Of a DNA stretch of 64,000 nucleotides, positions 53,431 through 62,473 are shown in pieces. Position 1 is the first letter of the stretch. Each line of letters begins with the position of its first letter. The stretch is taken from assembly GCF_016900095.1 (NCBI RefSeq), contig NZ_JACJJP010000016.1, positions 1-64,000 of the forward strand, read 5' to 3'. The translations under genes were made by a program, and so were the position numbers. The notes beneath the pieces are model-generated. The model had not been told where the DNA came from, made no database searches, and saw only the letters and a program-made list of their open reading frames with translations. The stretch is from Gemmiger formicilis. Its GTDB lineage: Bacteria; Bacillota; Clostridia; Oscillospirales; Ruminococcaceae.

Positions 53431-53649
53431 ATGAAAAAGAGCTATAAGATCGAAGTGGACTGCGCCAACTGTGCCAACCTGATGGAGGAAGCCGCACGCA
53501 AAACCGCCGGTGTGCAGGCGGCCACCGTCAACTTCATGACCCAGAAGATGATCGTGGAATTCGAGGAAGGGCAGGCGCCCGCCGGGGTCATGCAGAATGT
53601 GGTCAAGGCCTGCAAAAAGGTAGAGCCCGACTGCGAAATTTACCTGTAA
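53431..53649 (+). CDS. Heavy-metal-associated (HMA) domain protein
   Basis: 72 residues, one ferredoxin-like HMA fold. The metal site is VDCANCANLMEEAA (C-x2-C), and MTQKMIVEFEEG is the second strand pair. AAAAAGGGG lies upstream. It precedes the P1B ATPase by 47 bases. That ATPase has no N-terminal HMA domain, so this protein likely serves as its detached metal-binding domain or chaperone. Confidence 0.9.
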   Translation: MKKSYKIEVDCANCANLMEEAARKTAGVQAATVNFMTQKMIVEFEEGQAPAGVMQNVVKACKKVEPDCEIYL

Positions 53650-53696
53650 GAGCCCATACAATAACTGACAAACCATAGAGGAAAGGAAGAGGAACC

Positions 53697-55697
53697 ATGC
53701 AGGAACTGATTGTGAATATTCTGCTGGTCGTGGTGGCGCTTCTGGCGGCGGTGCTGCAGGGGATCGGCAGCAAGCCGGACAGCGGTATGACCAAAAAGCA
53801 GAAGGTCATGCTCTGGCGTATTCTGGGGGCCACGGTATTGCTGTTGGCACTCCAGGTATTGGGGGCGCCCGCCTTTGCTGCGCTGGGCGCCGCAGGCCGT
53901 TGGGTGCGGCTGGCATGCTATCTGGTGGATTACTGGATCATCGGCCACGACATTCTGCGCAAAGCCTACAAGGGCATCCGCAACGGTCAGGTCTTTGACG
54001 AAAACTTTCTGATGGCCGTGGCAACGCTGGGGGCTCTGGCTCTGGCCATTTATGAAAACGGCGATTATCTGGAATCCATCGCCGTCATGCTGTTCTATCA
54101 GGTGGGCGAATGGTTTCAGAGCTACGCCGTGGGCAAGAGCCGCCGCAACATCAGTGACCTGATGGACATCCGCCCCGACTACGCCAATATCGAACGGGAC
54201 GGCAAACTGGAGAAGGTGGACCCGGATGAGGTGCCTATCGGCTCTGTCATTGTGGTCCAGCCCGGCGAAAAGGTGCCCATCGACGGCGACGTGGTGGAGG
54301 GCAGCTCCACTCTGAATACGGCAGCTCTCACCGGTGAGTCCCTGCCCCGGGAGGTGGGAACCGGTGATGCCATCATCAGCGGCTGCATCAACATGACCGG
54401 TGTGCTGAAGATCCGGACCACCAAGGAGTTCGGCGAATCCACCGTTTCCAAGATTCTGGACCTGGTGGAAAACGCCTCCTCCCGCAAGTCCAAGTCGGAA
54501 GATTTCATCTCCCGTTTTGCCCGGATCTATACCCCGGCTGTCTGCTATGCGGCCCTGGCGCTGGCCATTCTGCCGCCGCTGGTGCTCTGGTTCGGTCTGG
54601 GCCAGTCCCCTGCCTGGGAAACCTGGGTCTACCGGGCGCTGACCTTCCTGGTGGCCAGCTGCCCCTGCGCGCTGGTCATCAGCATCCCCCTGAGCTTCTT
54701 TGCCGGCATCGGCGGTGCCAGCAAGGCCGGTGTGCTGGTCAAGGGTTCCAACTATCTGGAAACCCTGTCCCAGACCCGCATTGTGGTATTTGACAAGACC
54801 GGCACCCTGACCCAGGGCGTCTTCGAGGTCAACGGCATCCACCACAGCGCCATGGAGAATGCCAAGCTGGTGGAGTACGCAGCGCTGGCCGAATCGGCTT
54901 CCAGCCATCCCATCAGCAAGAATCTGCAGAAAGCCTACGGCAAGGAGATCGACCGCAGCCGGGTGTCCGATATTCAGGAGATCAGCGGCAACGGCGTGGT
55001 GGCCAAGGTGGACGGCCACACGGTGGCGGCCGGCAACGACAAGCTGATGAAGCGGCTGGGCATTGACTACATCAACTGCCACAGCGTGGGCACCATCATC
55101 CATATGGCCATCGACGGCCGGTACGCCGGGCACATTGTCATCTCCGATGTGGTAAAACCCACCTCGCAAGCGGCCATTCAGGCTCTGAAGAACGCCGGTG
55201 TACGCCGGACAGTCATGCTCACCGGCGACGCCAAGCGGGTGGCCGATCAGGTTGCGTCCGAACTGGGCGTGGATCAGGTGTACAGTCAGCTGCTTCCCGC
55301 CGACAAGGTGGCGCAGGTGGAAAAACTGCTGGCCGGCAAACACGGCAAAGAAAAGTTGGCCTTTGTGGGCGACGGCATCAACGATGCGCCGGTGCTGGGC
55401 CGGGCGGACATCGGCATTGCCATGGGCGCCATGGGCTCGGATGCCGCCATCGAGGCCGCCGATGTGGTGCTGATGGACGACGATCCCCTGAAAATTTCCA
55501 AAGCCATCAAGATTTCCCGCAAATGCCTGGGCATCGTCTACCAGAACATTGTGGTGGCCATCGGCGTCAAGCTGCTCTGTCTGGTGCTGATCGCGCTGGG
55601 GTTTGCCAACATGTGGCTGGCCGTCTTTGCCGATGTGGGCGTGATGATTCTGGCCGTTCTGAATGCCATCCGGGCTTTGTTTGTCAGGAATCTGTGA
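53697..55697 (+). CDS. P1B-type heavy-metal ATPase (Zn/Cd/Pb exporter type)
   Basis: 666 residues, eight membrane helices expected. The dephosphorylation loop AALTGESLPREVG comes first, the metal motif is SCPCALVIS with Cys322 and Cys324, the phosphorylation site is Asp366 in VFDKTGTLTQ, and the nucleotide-domain motif is ESASSHPIS. GDGINDAPVLGRADIGIAMG is the hinge. ILAVLNAIRAL in the last helix matches the Zn/Cd subgroup. There is no N-terminal HMA domain, which is encoded by the small gene upstream. It should export divalent metal from the cytosol. Confidence 0.94.
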   Translation: MQELIVNILLVVVALLAAVLQGIGSKPDSGMTKKQKVMLWRILGATVLLLALQVLGAPAFAALGAAGRWVRLACYLVDYWIIGHDILRKAYKGIRNGQVFDENFLMAVATLGALALAIYENGDYLESIAVMLFYQVGEWFQSYAVGKSRRNISDLMDIRPDYANIERDGKLEKVDPDEVPIGSVIVVQPGEKVPIDGDVVEGSSTLNTAALTGESLPREVGTGDAIISGCINMTGVLKIRTTKEFGESTVSKILDLVENASSRKSKSEDFISRFARIYTPAVCYAALALAILPPLVLWFGLGQSPAWETWVYRALTFLVASCPCALVISIPLSFFAGIGGASKAGVLVKGSNYLETLSQTRIVVFDKTGTLTQGVFEVNGIHHSAMENAKLVEYAALAESASSHPISKNLQKAYGKEIDRSRVSDIQEISGNGVVAKVDGHTVAAGNDKLMKRLGIDYINCHSVGTIIHMAIDGRYAGHIVISDVVKPTSQAAIQALKNAGVRRTVMLTGDAKRVADQVASELGVDQVYSQLLPADKVAQVEKLLAGKHGKEKLAFVGDGINDAPVLGRADIGIAMGAMGSDAAIEAADVVLMDDDPLKISKAIKISRKCLGIVYQNIVVAIGVKLLCLVLIALGFANMWLAVFADVGVMILAVLNAIRALFVRNL

Positions 55698-55744
55698 GCA
55701 GGCTGTTCCTTTGCCCCGTCAGGCGTCGGTTACAAAAACATGGT

Positions 55745-56407
55745 TCACGAGGGTCTAGGCACCAAATGTGCTTCCTGTTCCATTCGGACATACCTCACAG
55801 TGGAGATGGCTACCAAATTCTGCAGAGCAACCAGCCGATGACGAGTTGCCGCGCGGATGGCGGAAAGCACTTTCTTGACGGCTCCTGCACTTTCTCTGGC
55901 CGCCTGCTGCGCCTGGTGGATTATCCTTTGTGTTCGTTGTGCTGCTTGGTTTGCCTGTTTTTCTTTGCGGGCGGCATTGGCAGCCGTGCGCCGTTGCCGC
56001 TTCCTCTTGGCGGTAGCTTGCGGATTGATGTTCAAAGACCCCCGAGTTGGTGTGTTTTTCTCCCTCAGTTCAGGGGAATCCCTGTACATCCAATCTCCCT
56101 GCTGTGATTCCTCCGGCTTTCTTTTGCGTGAGAGGCGACCGTTGGCATCAGCTTCTGTCTTTCGCAACGCAAGGATAGTTCCATCTTCCAGACGGAATTC
56201 ACTTTGCTGAACGGCGAATTCCTCCATCTCCTGTGCGGAAGCGTAGTTGCTGTCGGGCTTTGTGCGTGTTGCCGAAACAACCTTTTCCTTACTTTTCAAC
56301 CACGCCTGACGGGCAAGGGTTTTCGGCTGACGGTTCGTCGCGTTCCCTTTGGGCAACCGTCCGGAAGGCTTCTGTTTTGGCTCTTTATGATCATGACTTT
56401 CCTTCAT
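55745..56407 (-). CDS. Mobile-element protein fragment (CD1107/CD1108-like N-terminus)
   Basis: 220 residues from the ATG at 56407. Very basic and Ala/Gln/Arg-rich. KSKEKVVSATRTKPDSNYAS and EMEEFAVQQSEFRLEDG, followed by Arg/Lys-rich coiled-coil repeats (about 140-200), recall the N-terminal part of conjugative-element proteins annotated as CD1107/CD1108 family. The membrane and peptidase parts of those proteins are missing. It may be a truncated relic next to the metal genes, or a free DNA-binding protein. Not certain. Confidence 0.45.
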   Translation of the reverse strand: MKESHDHKEPKQKPSGRLPKGNATNRQPKTLARQAWLKSKEKVVSATRTKPDSNYASAQEMEEFAVQQSEFRLEDGTILALRKTEADANGRLSRKRKPEESQQGDWMYRDSPELREKNTPTRGSLNINPQATAKRKRQRRTAANAARKEKQANQAAQRTQRIIHQAQQAARESAGAVKKVLSAIRAATRHRLVALQNLVAISTVRYVRMEQEAHLVPRPS

Positions 56408-56430
56408 AAAATCACCTGCCTTTTGAAAAG

Positions 56431-56471
56431 GCAATAAATATCCCCCGGCAAAGCCGGGGGATATTTATTGC
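56431..56471. terminator. Long perfect inverted repeat
   Basis: Nineteen bases at 56431-56449 pair perfectly with 56453-56471, leaving a three-base loop. It lies just upstream of the minus-strand fragment gene. It is too strong to be chance; a terminator of something transcribed toward it, or the end of a small mobile unit, are both possible. Confidence 0.6.
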
Positions 56472-56642
56472 CTGTGGATAGGGAGGATTCTCCGGTGTCG
56501 CAGTCCCAATCGGCAGGGCCACGAAAGCGGAGCTTCGAAGAGTATCCAAAGGCTCTGCCGTATTTTTGGGCGGGGCACAAATTGACGGCCAAGCGTTTTT
56601 TGCCTATACTGAAAGTGAAACAATGCAAGGGAGGCGCGGCCT

Positions 56643-57311
56643 ATGAGCATACCGTACATCGTCGGAATGGGAGCGGCCTATACCGCCGCCCTGTGGCTGC
56701 TGGTGCGGCGGCTGCGCCTGCCGGGTCGGGGTTATCTGCCCGAAAAAGCACTGTGCAGCCTCTGCTTTGTGGCCGTGGCGGCGGTGTGCGCTGCCCTGGG
56801 CAGCCGTCCCGAAGCTTTTTGGCGATTACTGCCGGCGCTGCTGTGCTGTATGGTGGGGGATGTGGTGCTGGCGCTTTACAACAACCTGCGCCGTCCGGGC
56901 CTGTTTTTGGCTGGACTGGGGGCTTTTCTGGCTGGACACACCCTGTTTGTGTGGGGCCTGTGCCAGCTGCAGCCCATGGGTTGGCCGGTGCCGCTGGCCG
57001 CGGTGCTGGGGGCCGGCGGCGCGGCGGCACTGTCCGGCATGCCGGGAATGCAGACCGGGCGGATGCGCCCTTTGGTGGTGCTTTACGCAGCCTTTGTCTC
57101 GGCACTGCTGGGCAAGGGACTGCAGCTGGCTTTTGGCATAGGCCAGCCCTGGTGCTTTCTGGTACTGGCAGGGGCAGCGCTGTTTTGGATTTCGGATCTG
57201 CTGATCCTGTTCCTGTATTTTTACCCTTCAAAGCACCCTGCCGTGCACGTCGCCAATCTTTTGACCTACTACTATGCTATGTTTCTGATCGCAGTCAGCC
57301 TCGCGGTCTGA
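56643..57311 (+). CDS. YhhN-family membrane protein (lysoplasmalogenase-like)
   Basis: 222 residues with seven to eight membrane helices. RLLPALLCCMVGDVVLALYN with the polar GD and ISDLLILFLYFYPS near the end hold the conserved acidic residues of the YhhN/TMEM86 family. The human relatives hydrolyse lysoplasmalogens, and plasmalogens do occur in anaerobic Clostridia, so that activity is plausible here. AAGGGAGG precedes the ATG. Single gene. Confidence 0.82.
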   Translation: MSIPYIVGMGAAYTAALWLLVRRLRLPGRGYLPEKALCSLCFVAVAAVCAALGSRPEAFWRLLPALLCCMVGDVVLALYNNLRRPGLFLAGLGAFLAGHTLFVWGLCQLQPMGWPVPLAAVLGAGGAAALSGMPGMQTGRMRPLVVLYAAFVSALLGKGLQLAFGIGQPWCFLVLAGAALFWISDLLILFLYFYPSKHPAVHVANLLTYYYAMFLIAVSLAV

Positions 57312-57352
57312 GAACGGGGACACTCATGTCCTGTTTCCGCAACCACGGTCGG

Positions 57353-57582
57353 AACCCTGAAACAGGAAATTTCCGGCATCACTGACACGCTGCTGACCAA
57401 GTGCATTGCGGGAGCTGGAGCAGGACGGGTTCATCAACCGGGTGCAGTTCAATGAGATCCCACCCCATGTGGAGTATTCCTTCACTGAGCGGGAACGGGA
57501 CCTGATGCCGATTTTTTATCAGATTATGCTGTGGGGGTTCAAACATGAAAAAGACAACCTTCCCAAACGCGACGAGCAGTGA
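57353..57582 (+). pseudogene. HxlR-family regulator, frameshifted remnant
   Basis: LKQEISGITDTLLTKC and, one frame over, LRELEQDGFINRVQFNEIPP and VEYSFTERERDLMPIFYQIM are the second half of an HxlR protein. The first half is missing and one frameshift lies near 57403. The frame runs on to a TGA at 57580, overlapping the start of the next gene by 38 bases. An HxlR gene once preceded the YjbR-EVE gene as its likely regulator. Confidence 0.75.
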
Positions 57583-58330
57583 CCGGGCCGGGGTGCTGTC
57601 CTACGCAGCGCAGCGCTACGGCACCACGGCTGACTATCCCTGGCAGGCACTGCCGGGATCTGCGGTACTCCGCCACCATGACAGCGGCAAATGGTACGGG
57701 CTGATCATGGACGTCCCCCGGGACAAACTGGGGTTGCCCGGTCCCGGTCGGGTGGATGTACTGGAGGTCAAGGCCGACCCGGCCTCGGGAGGTTCGGTGA
57801 TGGGGCAGCCGGGTATTCTGCCCGCCTACCATATGGCCCGGGGCAGCTGGATTTCGGTGTTGCTGGACGGAACGGTCCCCCCGGCGCTGCTCTTTGCCCT
57901 GCTGGACGGAAGTTACACCGCCACAGCCTCCACCCGGCGTCGGGCAAAGCCCCGGGACCGGGAAGTCTGGATCATGCCCGCCAATCCCCGTTACTTTGAT
58001 CTGGAGGCTGCGTTCGCCCAGGGCCCCACAGTGCGGTGGCAGCAGCGGGTCAAAGCCGCTGTGGGGGACATCGTCTATCTGTATGTAACGGCGCCGGTCT
58101 GCGCGGTGCTGTACCGCTGCAAGGTGGTCCGGGCGGACATTCCCTGGCACTACGACGACGGACGCATTCGTACCGAATGGGGGATGGATCTGGAACTGCA
58201 GCAGCGATATGCCCCCGACTTTCTGCCGCGGGAAAAACTGCTGTCCTACGGTGTCCGGTCGGTACGGGGGCCCCGGCATCTGCCCCACCGGCTGGCCTGT
58301 CTGCTGGAGGAAGCCCATCATAAGCCGTGA
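57545..58330 (+). CDS. MmcQ/YjbR-EVE domain fusion
   Basis: 261 residues. The first 115 residues are a MmcQ/YjbR double-wing fold (TADYPWQALPGSAVLRHHDS, KWYGLIMDVPRDKLGL, AYHMARGSWISVLLDG). The last 125 read as an EVE/PUA-like domain (REVWIMPANPRYFDLEAAFA, WQQRVKAAVGDIVYLYVTAP, AVLYRCKVVRADIPWHYDDG). EVE domains bind modified bases and are often fused to restriction or defence proteins; YjbR proteins are DNA-binding by fold. GGGGG precedes the ATG. Function not established. Confidence 0.75.
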   Translation: MKKTTFPNATSSDRAGVLSYAAQRYGTTADYPWQALPGSAVLRHHDSGKWYGLIMDVPRDKLGLPGPGRVDVLEVKADPASGGSVMGQPGILPAYHMARGSWISVLLDGTVPPALLFALLDGSYTATASTRRRAKPRDREVWIMPANPRYFDLEAAFAQGPTVRWQQRVKAAVGDIVYLYVTAPVCAVLYRCKVVRADIPWHYDDGRIRTEWGMDLELQQRYAPDFLPREKLLSYGVRSVRGPRHLPHRLACLLEEAHHKP

Positions 58331-58438
58331 TATCCGGAATTTCCGGCACGGCCGCCGCCAATACAGCCATGGGCAGGCCTCAGTTCCCCATCATGTTTTT
58401 TCTGTTTCTCCAAAGACTTCTCCTCCGGTTTTCCACAA

Positions 58439-58483
58439 AAAAATCCGGCAAACACTTGCAAGCAAGTTGTTTGCCGGATTTTT
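58439..58483. terminator. Bidirectional terminator
   Basis: AAAAATCCGGCAAAC pairs with GTTTGCCGGATTTTT with a 15-base loop. It lies between the converging YjbR-EVE and adenylation-protein genes and can stop both. Confidence 0.8.
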
Positions 58484-58518
58484 CCGGATCAGCAAACCAA
58501 GTACGGTTGACTCCCGGC

Positions 58519-61500
58519 TCAGGACACCGTCTGGGTAAAGTGGATCTGTTTGGGCATCAGCACCGGCTCCACCTTCTCCTGAAGATAGGCGTTCAGCTTG
58601 TCCGGATCCGGCTGCTCCCGGCCGGTAATGTCAGCACACAGTTCCATGCGGTGTTCCAGGCCCCAGGTGATGTATGCCTGGGCAGATTCCACACCCTCAT
58701 AGGTGCGGAGTACCTGCTCCAGCTTGCCCAGATCCAGGAAGTCCCGTCCGGTGAGGGTCTCCATCATAATGGTGCGGCCGCACTGTTCCAGAATGTCCAG
58801 GCTGCCGTCCGGCAGAATGCGGGCATGCAGGCCGGTCTGGTACAGCACACCGGGACCGTAGGGGTTGGTGATCTTGTCGGTCCAGTTGCAGGTGGGATGG
58901 TCCATGATGTACAGGGCACCCCAGGCACCCAGAGGCTGTTTGCGGCAGGTCTCGTCAAAGACGTAGGCCTTCACCAGCTCTTCCCCGTCCACATCCTGGA
59001 GAAGGGCGCTGCCGGCGGCGGCGTTCACATCCGCTGCCTTCACAAAATAGTGATGGGGGAACAGATTCTGCGGCAGGTGCTTTTTCAGACGCCGCACCGA
59101 AGGTTCGGTGAGCATGGCCTTGACAATGACGTCCATGCACTCCATGAAAATTTCCAGCTGCTGGCGGTCAAACCGGTTGTTCCAGTACCGCAGCTCGTAG
59201 AAATAGAAGCCCTTGGCGTTGGACATGACCTGAAGATGGAACGGCAGGGAGTCCAGCTGGATGTGCTCCCGGTGGGCAGGGGCGCCGCCGATCTCGTCCA
59301 GGTTCAGGATGTCTCCCTGATACTGGAAGAACATTTCGTCCGAGTGCAGGCAGGAAATATGGCACCGCATGGTCTCCATGATCTGCCGGGCGGACCGGGA
59401 GAGCAGCTGGGGCACCGTCTCGTGGGCCAGGTTGGTGTACCGGAACAGGTAGCTCAGAAACAGCGGTCCGGCCAGGCGGGTCCAGCGGCTGTCGGTGCGG
59501 CCGCTGTGGATGCTGCTGCTGACCACGTCCTTCTCATTGCTGAAAATGGAGATGCAGTAGTTGAAGGCGGTGAGGAACATGACGTTCTCGGACACCTTGT
59601 GCTTGGCGCAGAAGGCGTTGAGCTGGTTGGGGCTGACGGTGAACCGTCCCCGGAGGGAGGCATTCTCCCCTTTATCCAGGTCGTGGAAATCCTTCCGGTT
59701 CAAAATACTCTTTTTGATGCGGGCCCCCTTCAGCAGTTCCCGGTAATACTGGATGTCCTGCTCCCGCTTGCCCTTACCGTCCCGGGCCTTCTCGTCCAGC
59801 ACATACTCAAACAGGGTGTAGGTTTCCTTTTCCACCGGCTCTCCGGCGTACAGACGGTTCAGGTCCTCAAACAGGATCTTCAGGGTCATGCCATCCCCCA
59901 CAATGTGGGCCACGTCCAGGAACAGGTAGTTGGCGCTGTCGGTCTGGTAGATGCCCGTATGGTACAGGGGCTCGTCCTTTCCGTAGAGGAAGGGCACCAG
60001 CAGGTGTTCCCGGGTCTGGGCAAACTCCTCATCGCTCTGGCGGTAAATGGGTACATTCACCCGCAGTTCGTCGTGGCGGAAGCTCTTATAGGCCCCGTCG
60101 TCCATCTGGATGACCGACTTAAGACCGGGGTGGACGTCGAACAGATCCTCCACAGCGGTCTTGAGCCGCTGCAGGTCCACGCTGGGGTCCAGATGGATGA
60201 GGGAGGGAAGGTTGGCGGTGGTATTGCCCCGCATGACGTAGGCAAAGTAGATCTGCAGGTTGGTGAGGGGGTACACCGCCCGGGGGGTGTAGTCCACCTT
60301 TTCTTCCTGCTGCTTTTCCTGGTAGTAGGCCTCCAGCTTTTGCACGCTGGCATGGGCCATCAGATCGTCCAGGGTGATGGAGAAATCCATCTTTTCGGAC
60401 AGATCGGTGAGCAGCAGCACGCTGCCCATGGAATCCATGCCGGCCCGGTAAAAATCGGTGTCGATGCCGAAATCCTGGTGGCCCAGCACCCCGGCTACGC
60501 TGTCATAGATCTTCTGCTGCAGTTCGTTTTGGGGGAGGATGCGCTTTTTCCGGTTTTCCTCTTCGGCCTGCTTCTGGCTGAAGTAGTTGGTGCGCTTGAT
60601 CTTCCGGGAGCTGGTCTTTTCAAAGGGGTTCTTGCGCACCCGGAAGTTGAGGATACGCTTGAAGGTGGGCAGCTTCTGGTTGATCTTGGCAATGCTTTCC
60701 CCCACGGCGGCCTGGATATCGGGGATGTCCAGGTCCTCGGCGTACCGGAAGTTGGGGTACACCTCGGCGGTGATGGTGTCGTTTTCCTCGAACACCAGGA
60801 TGTCCTCCACGATAGGCTCATCGTCAAACATGTTCTCGATCTGTTCCGGGGCCACGTTTTCCCCGTTGCTGAGAACAATCAGGTTCTTTTTCCGCCCGGT
60901 GAGGTACAAAAAGCCCTCCTCATCCAGATAGCCCAGATCCCCGGTGCGCAGCCAGCCGTCCTCGGTCATGGCTTCGGCGGTGTTTTCCGGGTCCTTGTAG
61001 TAGCCCATCATCACCGAAGGGCTCTTGACCTGGATTTCCCCGTCCACGATGCGCACCTGGCACCGGTCCACCACCTTGCCCACCGAGGCCACCTTGTCCG
61101 GACGGCTCCAGTCGGGGGCGGAGATGACGGGAGAACACTCGGACATGCCATAGCCCTGGCCGATGAGGATGCCCAGGTCCTGGTAGTTCTTGGCCAGTTC
61201 CGGGGTGAGATAACCGCCGCCGCAGACGATCTTCCGCAGGCGGCTGCCGAACACTTCCTCCTTCAGTTGCTGGGTGGTCATCTCCGGATGCTGGGTCCTG
61301 ATCATCATAAGCCGGTTGAACAGGGCTTTGGCCACCATGGGCACCGCCCGGAAGGAGGTAGGCTGGAACAGTTTCAGATGGTCCGCCAGCTTACTCAGGT
61401 CCCGGTTGAGGCAGAGCAGCACCCCGTACCGCATGGCCGCCAGCACATCGCTGTTGATGCAGAACACATGATGGATGGGCAGGATGTTCAGGTACACTTC

Positions 61501-62127
61501 CTGTACGCCCTCATCATTGACGGTGGAAGAGAAGGTGTTGTCAATCAGGTTCCGGTTGGACAGCATGACCCCCTTGCCCCGTCCGGTGGTGCCGGAGGTG
61601 AACAGGATCATGGCGCAGTCGTTCTCCGAAACGTCGGGGGTGACCCGGCGGCCGGCGAACTCTTTCAGCAGATTGTCCGAGCAGGGCACGTGCTTGCCGT
61701 GCTGCAGGGAAATGTAGGTCTTGACCCGAGGGCAGGAAGCTTTGACCCCTTCCACCAGGGGCGCATGCTCCCAGTCGTAGAACAGGATATCCACATCCGA
61801 ACGGGTCAGGCAGTCTGCCAGGCCCTCCACGTCCAGCTGCACGTCCAGGGGCACCACCGTGTTGCCGTTGGCCATGACCCCCAGCATCACCGCCAGGTAG
61901 TGGTGGCTGCTGCTGCCCAGCAGGCCCACCTGAACCTTGTGGCCCGCCACCGCATCCTGTTCCTTGACCCAGGCGGCAACGGCATGGCACTGCGCCACGA
62001 ATTCCGCATAGGTCACGTCATAGACGACGTCGTTGTCTTCATACCGCAAAAAGACCCTGTCGCCGTATTCCTTGCCCGCATTTTCTACCAGGTCATACAC
62101 TGTTTTGGTGTTCTCGTAGGTAATCAT
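58519..62127 (-). CDS. Acyl-adenylating, carrier and condensation-domain protein (NRPS-like)
   Basis: 1202 residues from the ATG at 62127, with AGGAGG upstream. An AMP-binding domain (about 1-520) has MILFTSGTTGRGKGVMLSNR, GQGYGMSECSPV and GWLRTGDLGYLDEEGFLYLT, in the style of long-chain acyl-CoA or acyl-AMP ligases. A carrier domain (about 560-640) has FYRAGMDSMGSVLLL, with the Ser for phosphopantetheine. A condensation domain (about 660-1060) has DVAHIVGDGMTLKI, keeping the catalytic second His. The last 140 residues look like the C-terminal part of another AMP-binding enzyme without its core (NPYGPGVLYQTGLH, LEQVLRTYEG). Probably joins an activated acyl group to an amine or alcohol acceptor. 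No reductase or thioesterase is attached. Confidence 0.82.
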   Translation of the reverse strand: MITYENTKTVYDLVENAGKEYGDRVFLRYEDNDVVYDVTYAEFVAQCHAVAAWVKEQDAVAGHKVQVGLLGSSSHHYLAVMLGVMANGNTVVPLDVQLDVEGLADCLTRSDVDILFYDWEHAPLVEGVKASCPRVKTYISLQHGKHVPCSDNLLKEFAGRRVTPDVSENDCAMILFTSGTTGRGKGVMLSNRNLIDNTFSSTVNDEGVQEVYLNILPIHHVFCINSDVLAAMRYGVLLCLNRDLSKLADHLKLFQPTSFRAVPMVAKALFNRLMMIRTQHPEMTTQQLKEEVFGSRLRKIVCGGGYLTPELAKNYQDLGILIGQGYGMSECSPVISAPDWSRPDKVASVGKVVDRCQVRIVDGEIQVKSPSVMMGYYKDPENTAEAMTEDGWLRTGDLGYLDEEGFLYLTGRKKNLIVLSNGENVAPEQIENMFDDEPIVEDILVFEENDTITAEVYPNFRYAEDLDIPDIQAAVGESIAKINQKLPTFKRILNFRVRKNPFEKTSSRKIKRTNYFSQKQAEEENRKKRILPQNELQQKIYDSVAGVLGHQDFGIDTDFYRAGMDSMGSVLLLTDLSEKMDFSITLDDLMAHASVQKLEAYYQEKQQEEKVDYTPRAVYPLTNLQIYFAYVMRGNTTANLPSLIHLDPSVDLQRLKTAVEDLFDVHPGLKSVIQMDDGAYKSFRHDELRVNVPIYRQSDEEFAQTREHLLVPFLYGKDEPLYHTGIYQTDSANYLFLDVAHIVGDGMTLKILFEDLNRLYAGEPVEKETYTLFEYVLDEKARDGKGKREQDIQYYRELLKGARIKKSILNRKDFHDLDKGENASLRGRFTVSPNQLNAFCAKHKVSENVMFLTAFNYCISIFSNEKDVVSSSIHSGRTDSRWTRLAGPLFLSYLFRYTNLAHETVPQLLSRSARQIMETMRCHISCLHSDEMFFQYQGDILNLDEIGGAPAHREHIQLDSLPFHLQVMSNAKGFYFYELRYWNNRFDRQQLEIFMECMDVIVKAMLTEPSVRRLKKHLPQNLFPHHYFVKAADVNAAAGSALLQDVDGEELVKAYVFDETCRKQPLGAWGALYIMDHPTCNWTDKITNPYGPGVLYQTGLHARILPDGSLDILEQCGRTIMMETLTGRDFLDLGKLEQVLRTYEGVESAQAYITWGLEHRMELCADITGREQPDPDKLNAYLQEKVEPVLMPKQIHFTQTVS

Positions 62128-62422
62128 ATGTTTCCTCCTGACAGTTTCATACCGTATACCCAATTGTCTGTTTGACCATCTGTTCAATTTTTCTCTTTCC
62201 TGCGCCCTTTTTCCCTGGAGCGCTATGGTTAAGTATACCACACAAAAACCGGAAATGTCCGTCGCAAAATGAACAAATCGTCAGAAAGTGATCAATTTTT
62301 GGAGGATCGCAAAAAATTTACCTAAAATAATGGAGATTATTTCGCAGGTTTCACAAAGCTTCTGCGCAAAGAAATCCCCACAAAAGCAGAATTTTGTCGA
62401 AAAGTCGCACAACCGACGAAAA

Positions 62423-62447
62423 AAGAGCCCGGGCCGAAGCCCGGGCT
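62423..62447 (-). terminator. Terminator after the ferritin-like gene
   Basis: AGCCCGGGC pairs with GCCCGGGCT around CGAA or its complement, followed on the minus strand by TCTTTTTT. The remainder of 62128-62473 holds the upstream region of the adenylation-protein gene and no other gene. Confidence 0.8.
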
Positions 62448-62473
62448 TTCAAAAAATTGGTTACTTTTTCGGG

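Noticed and set aside
53640-55343. 567-codon minus-strand open frame
   Set aside because: Antisense of the P1B ATPase; composition is biased and no domain is recognisable.
58327-62175. 1282-codon plus-strand open frame
   Set aside because: It is the exact antisense of the adenylation-condensation gene, has no domain sense and no ribosome site. Long antisense frames are common in GC-rich coding DNA.
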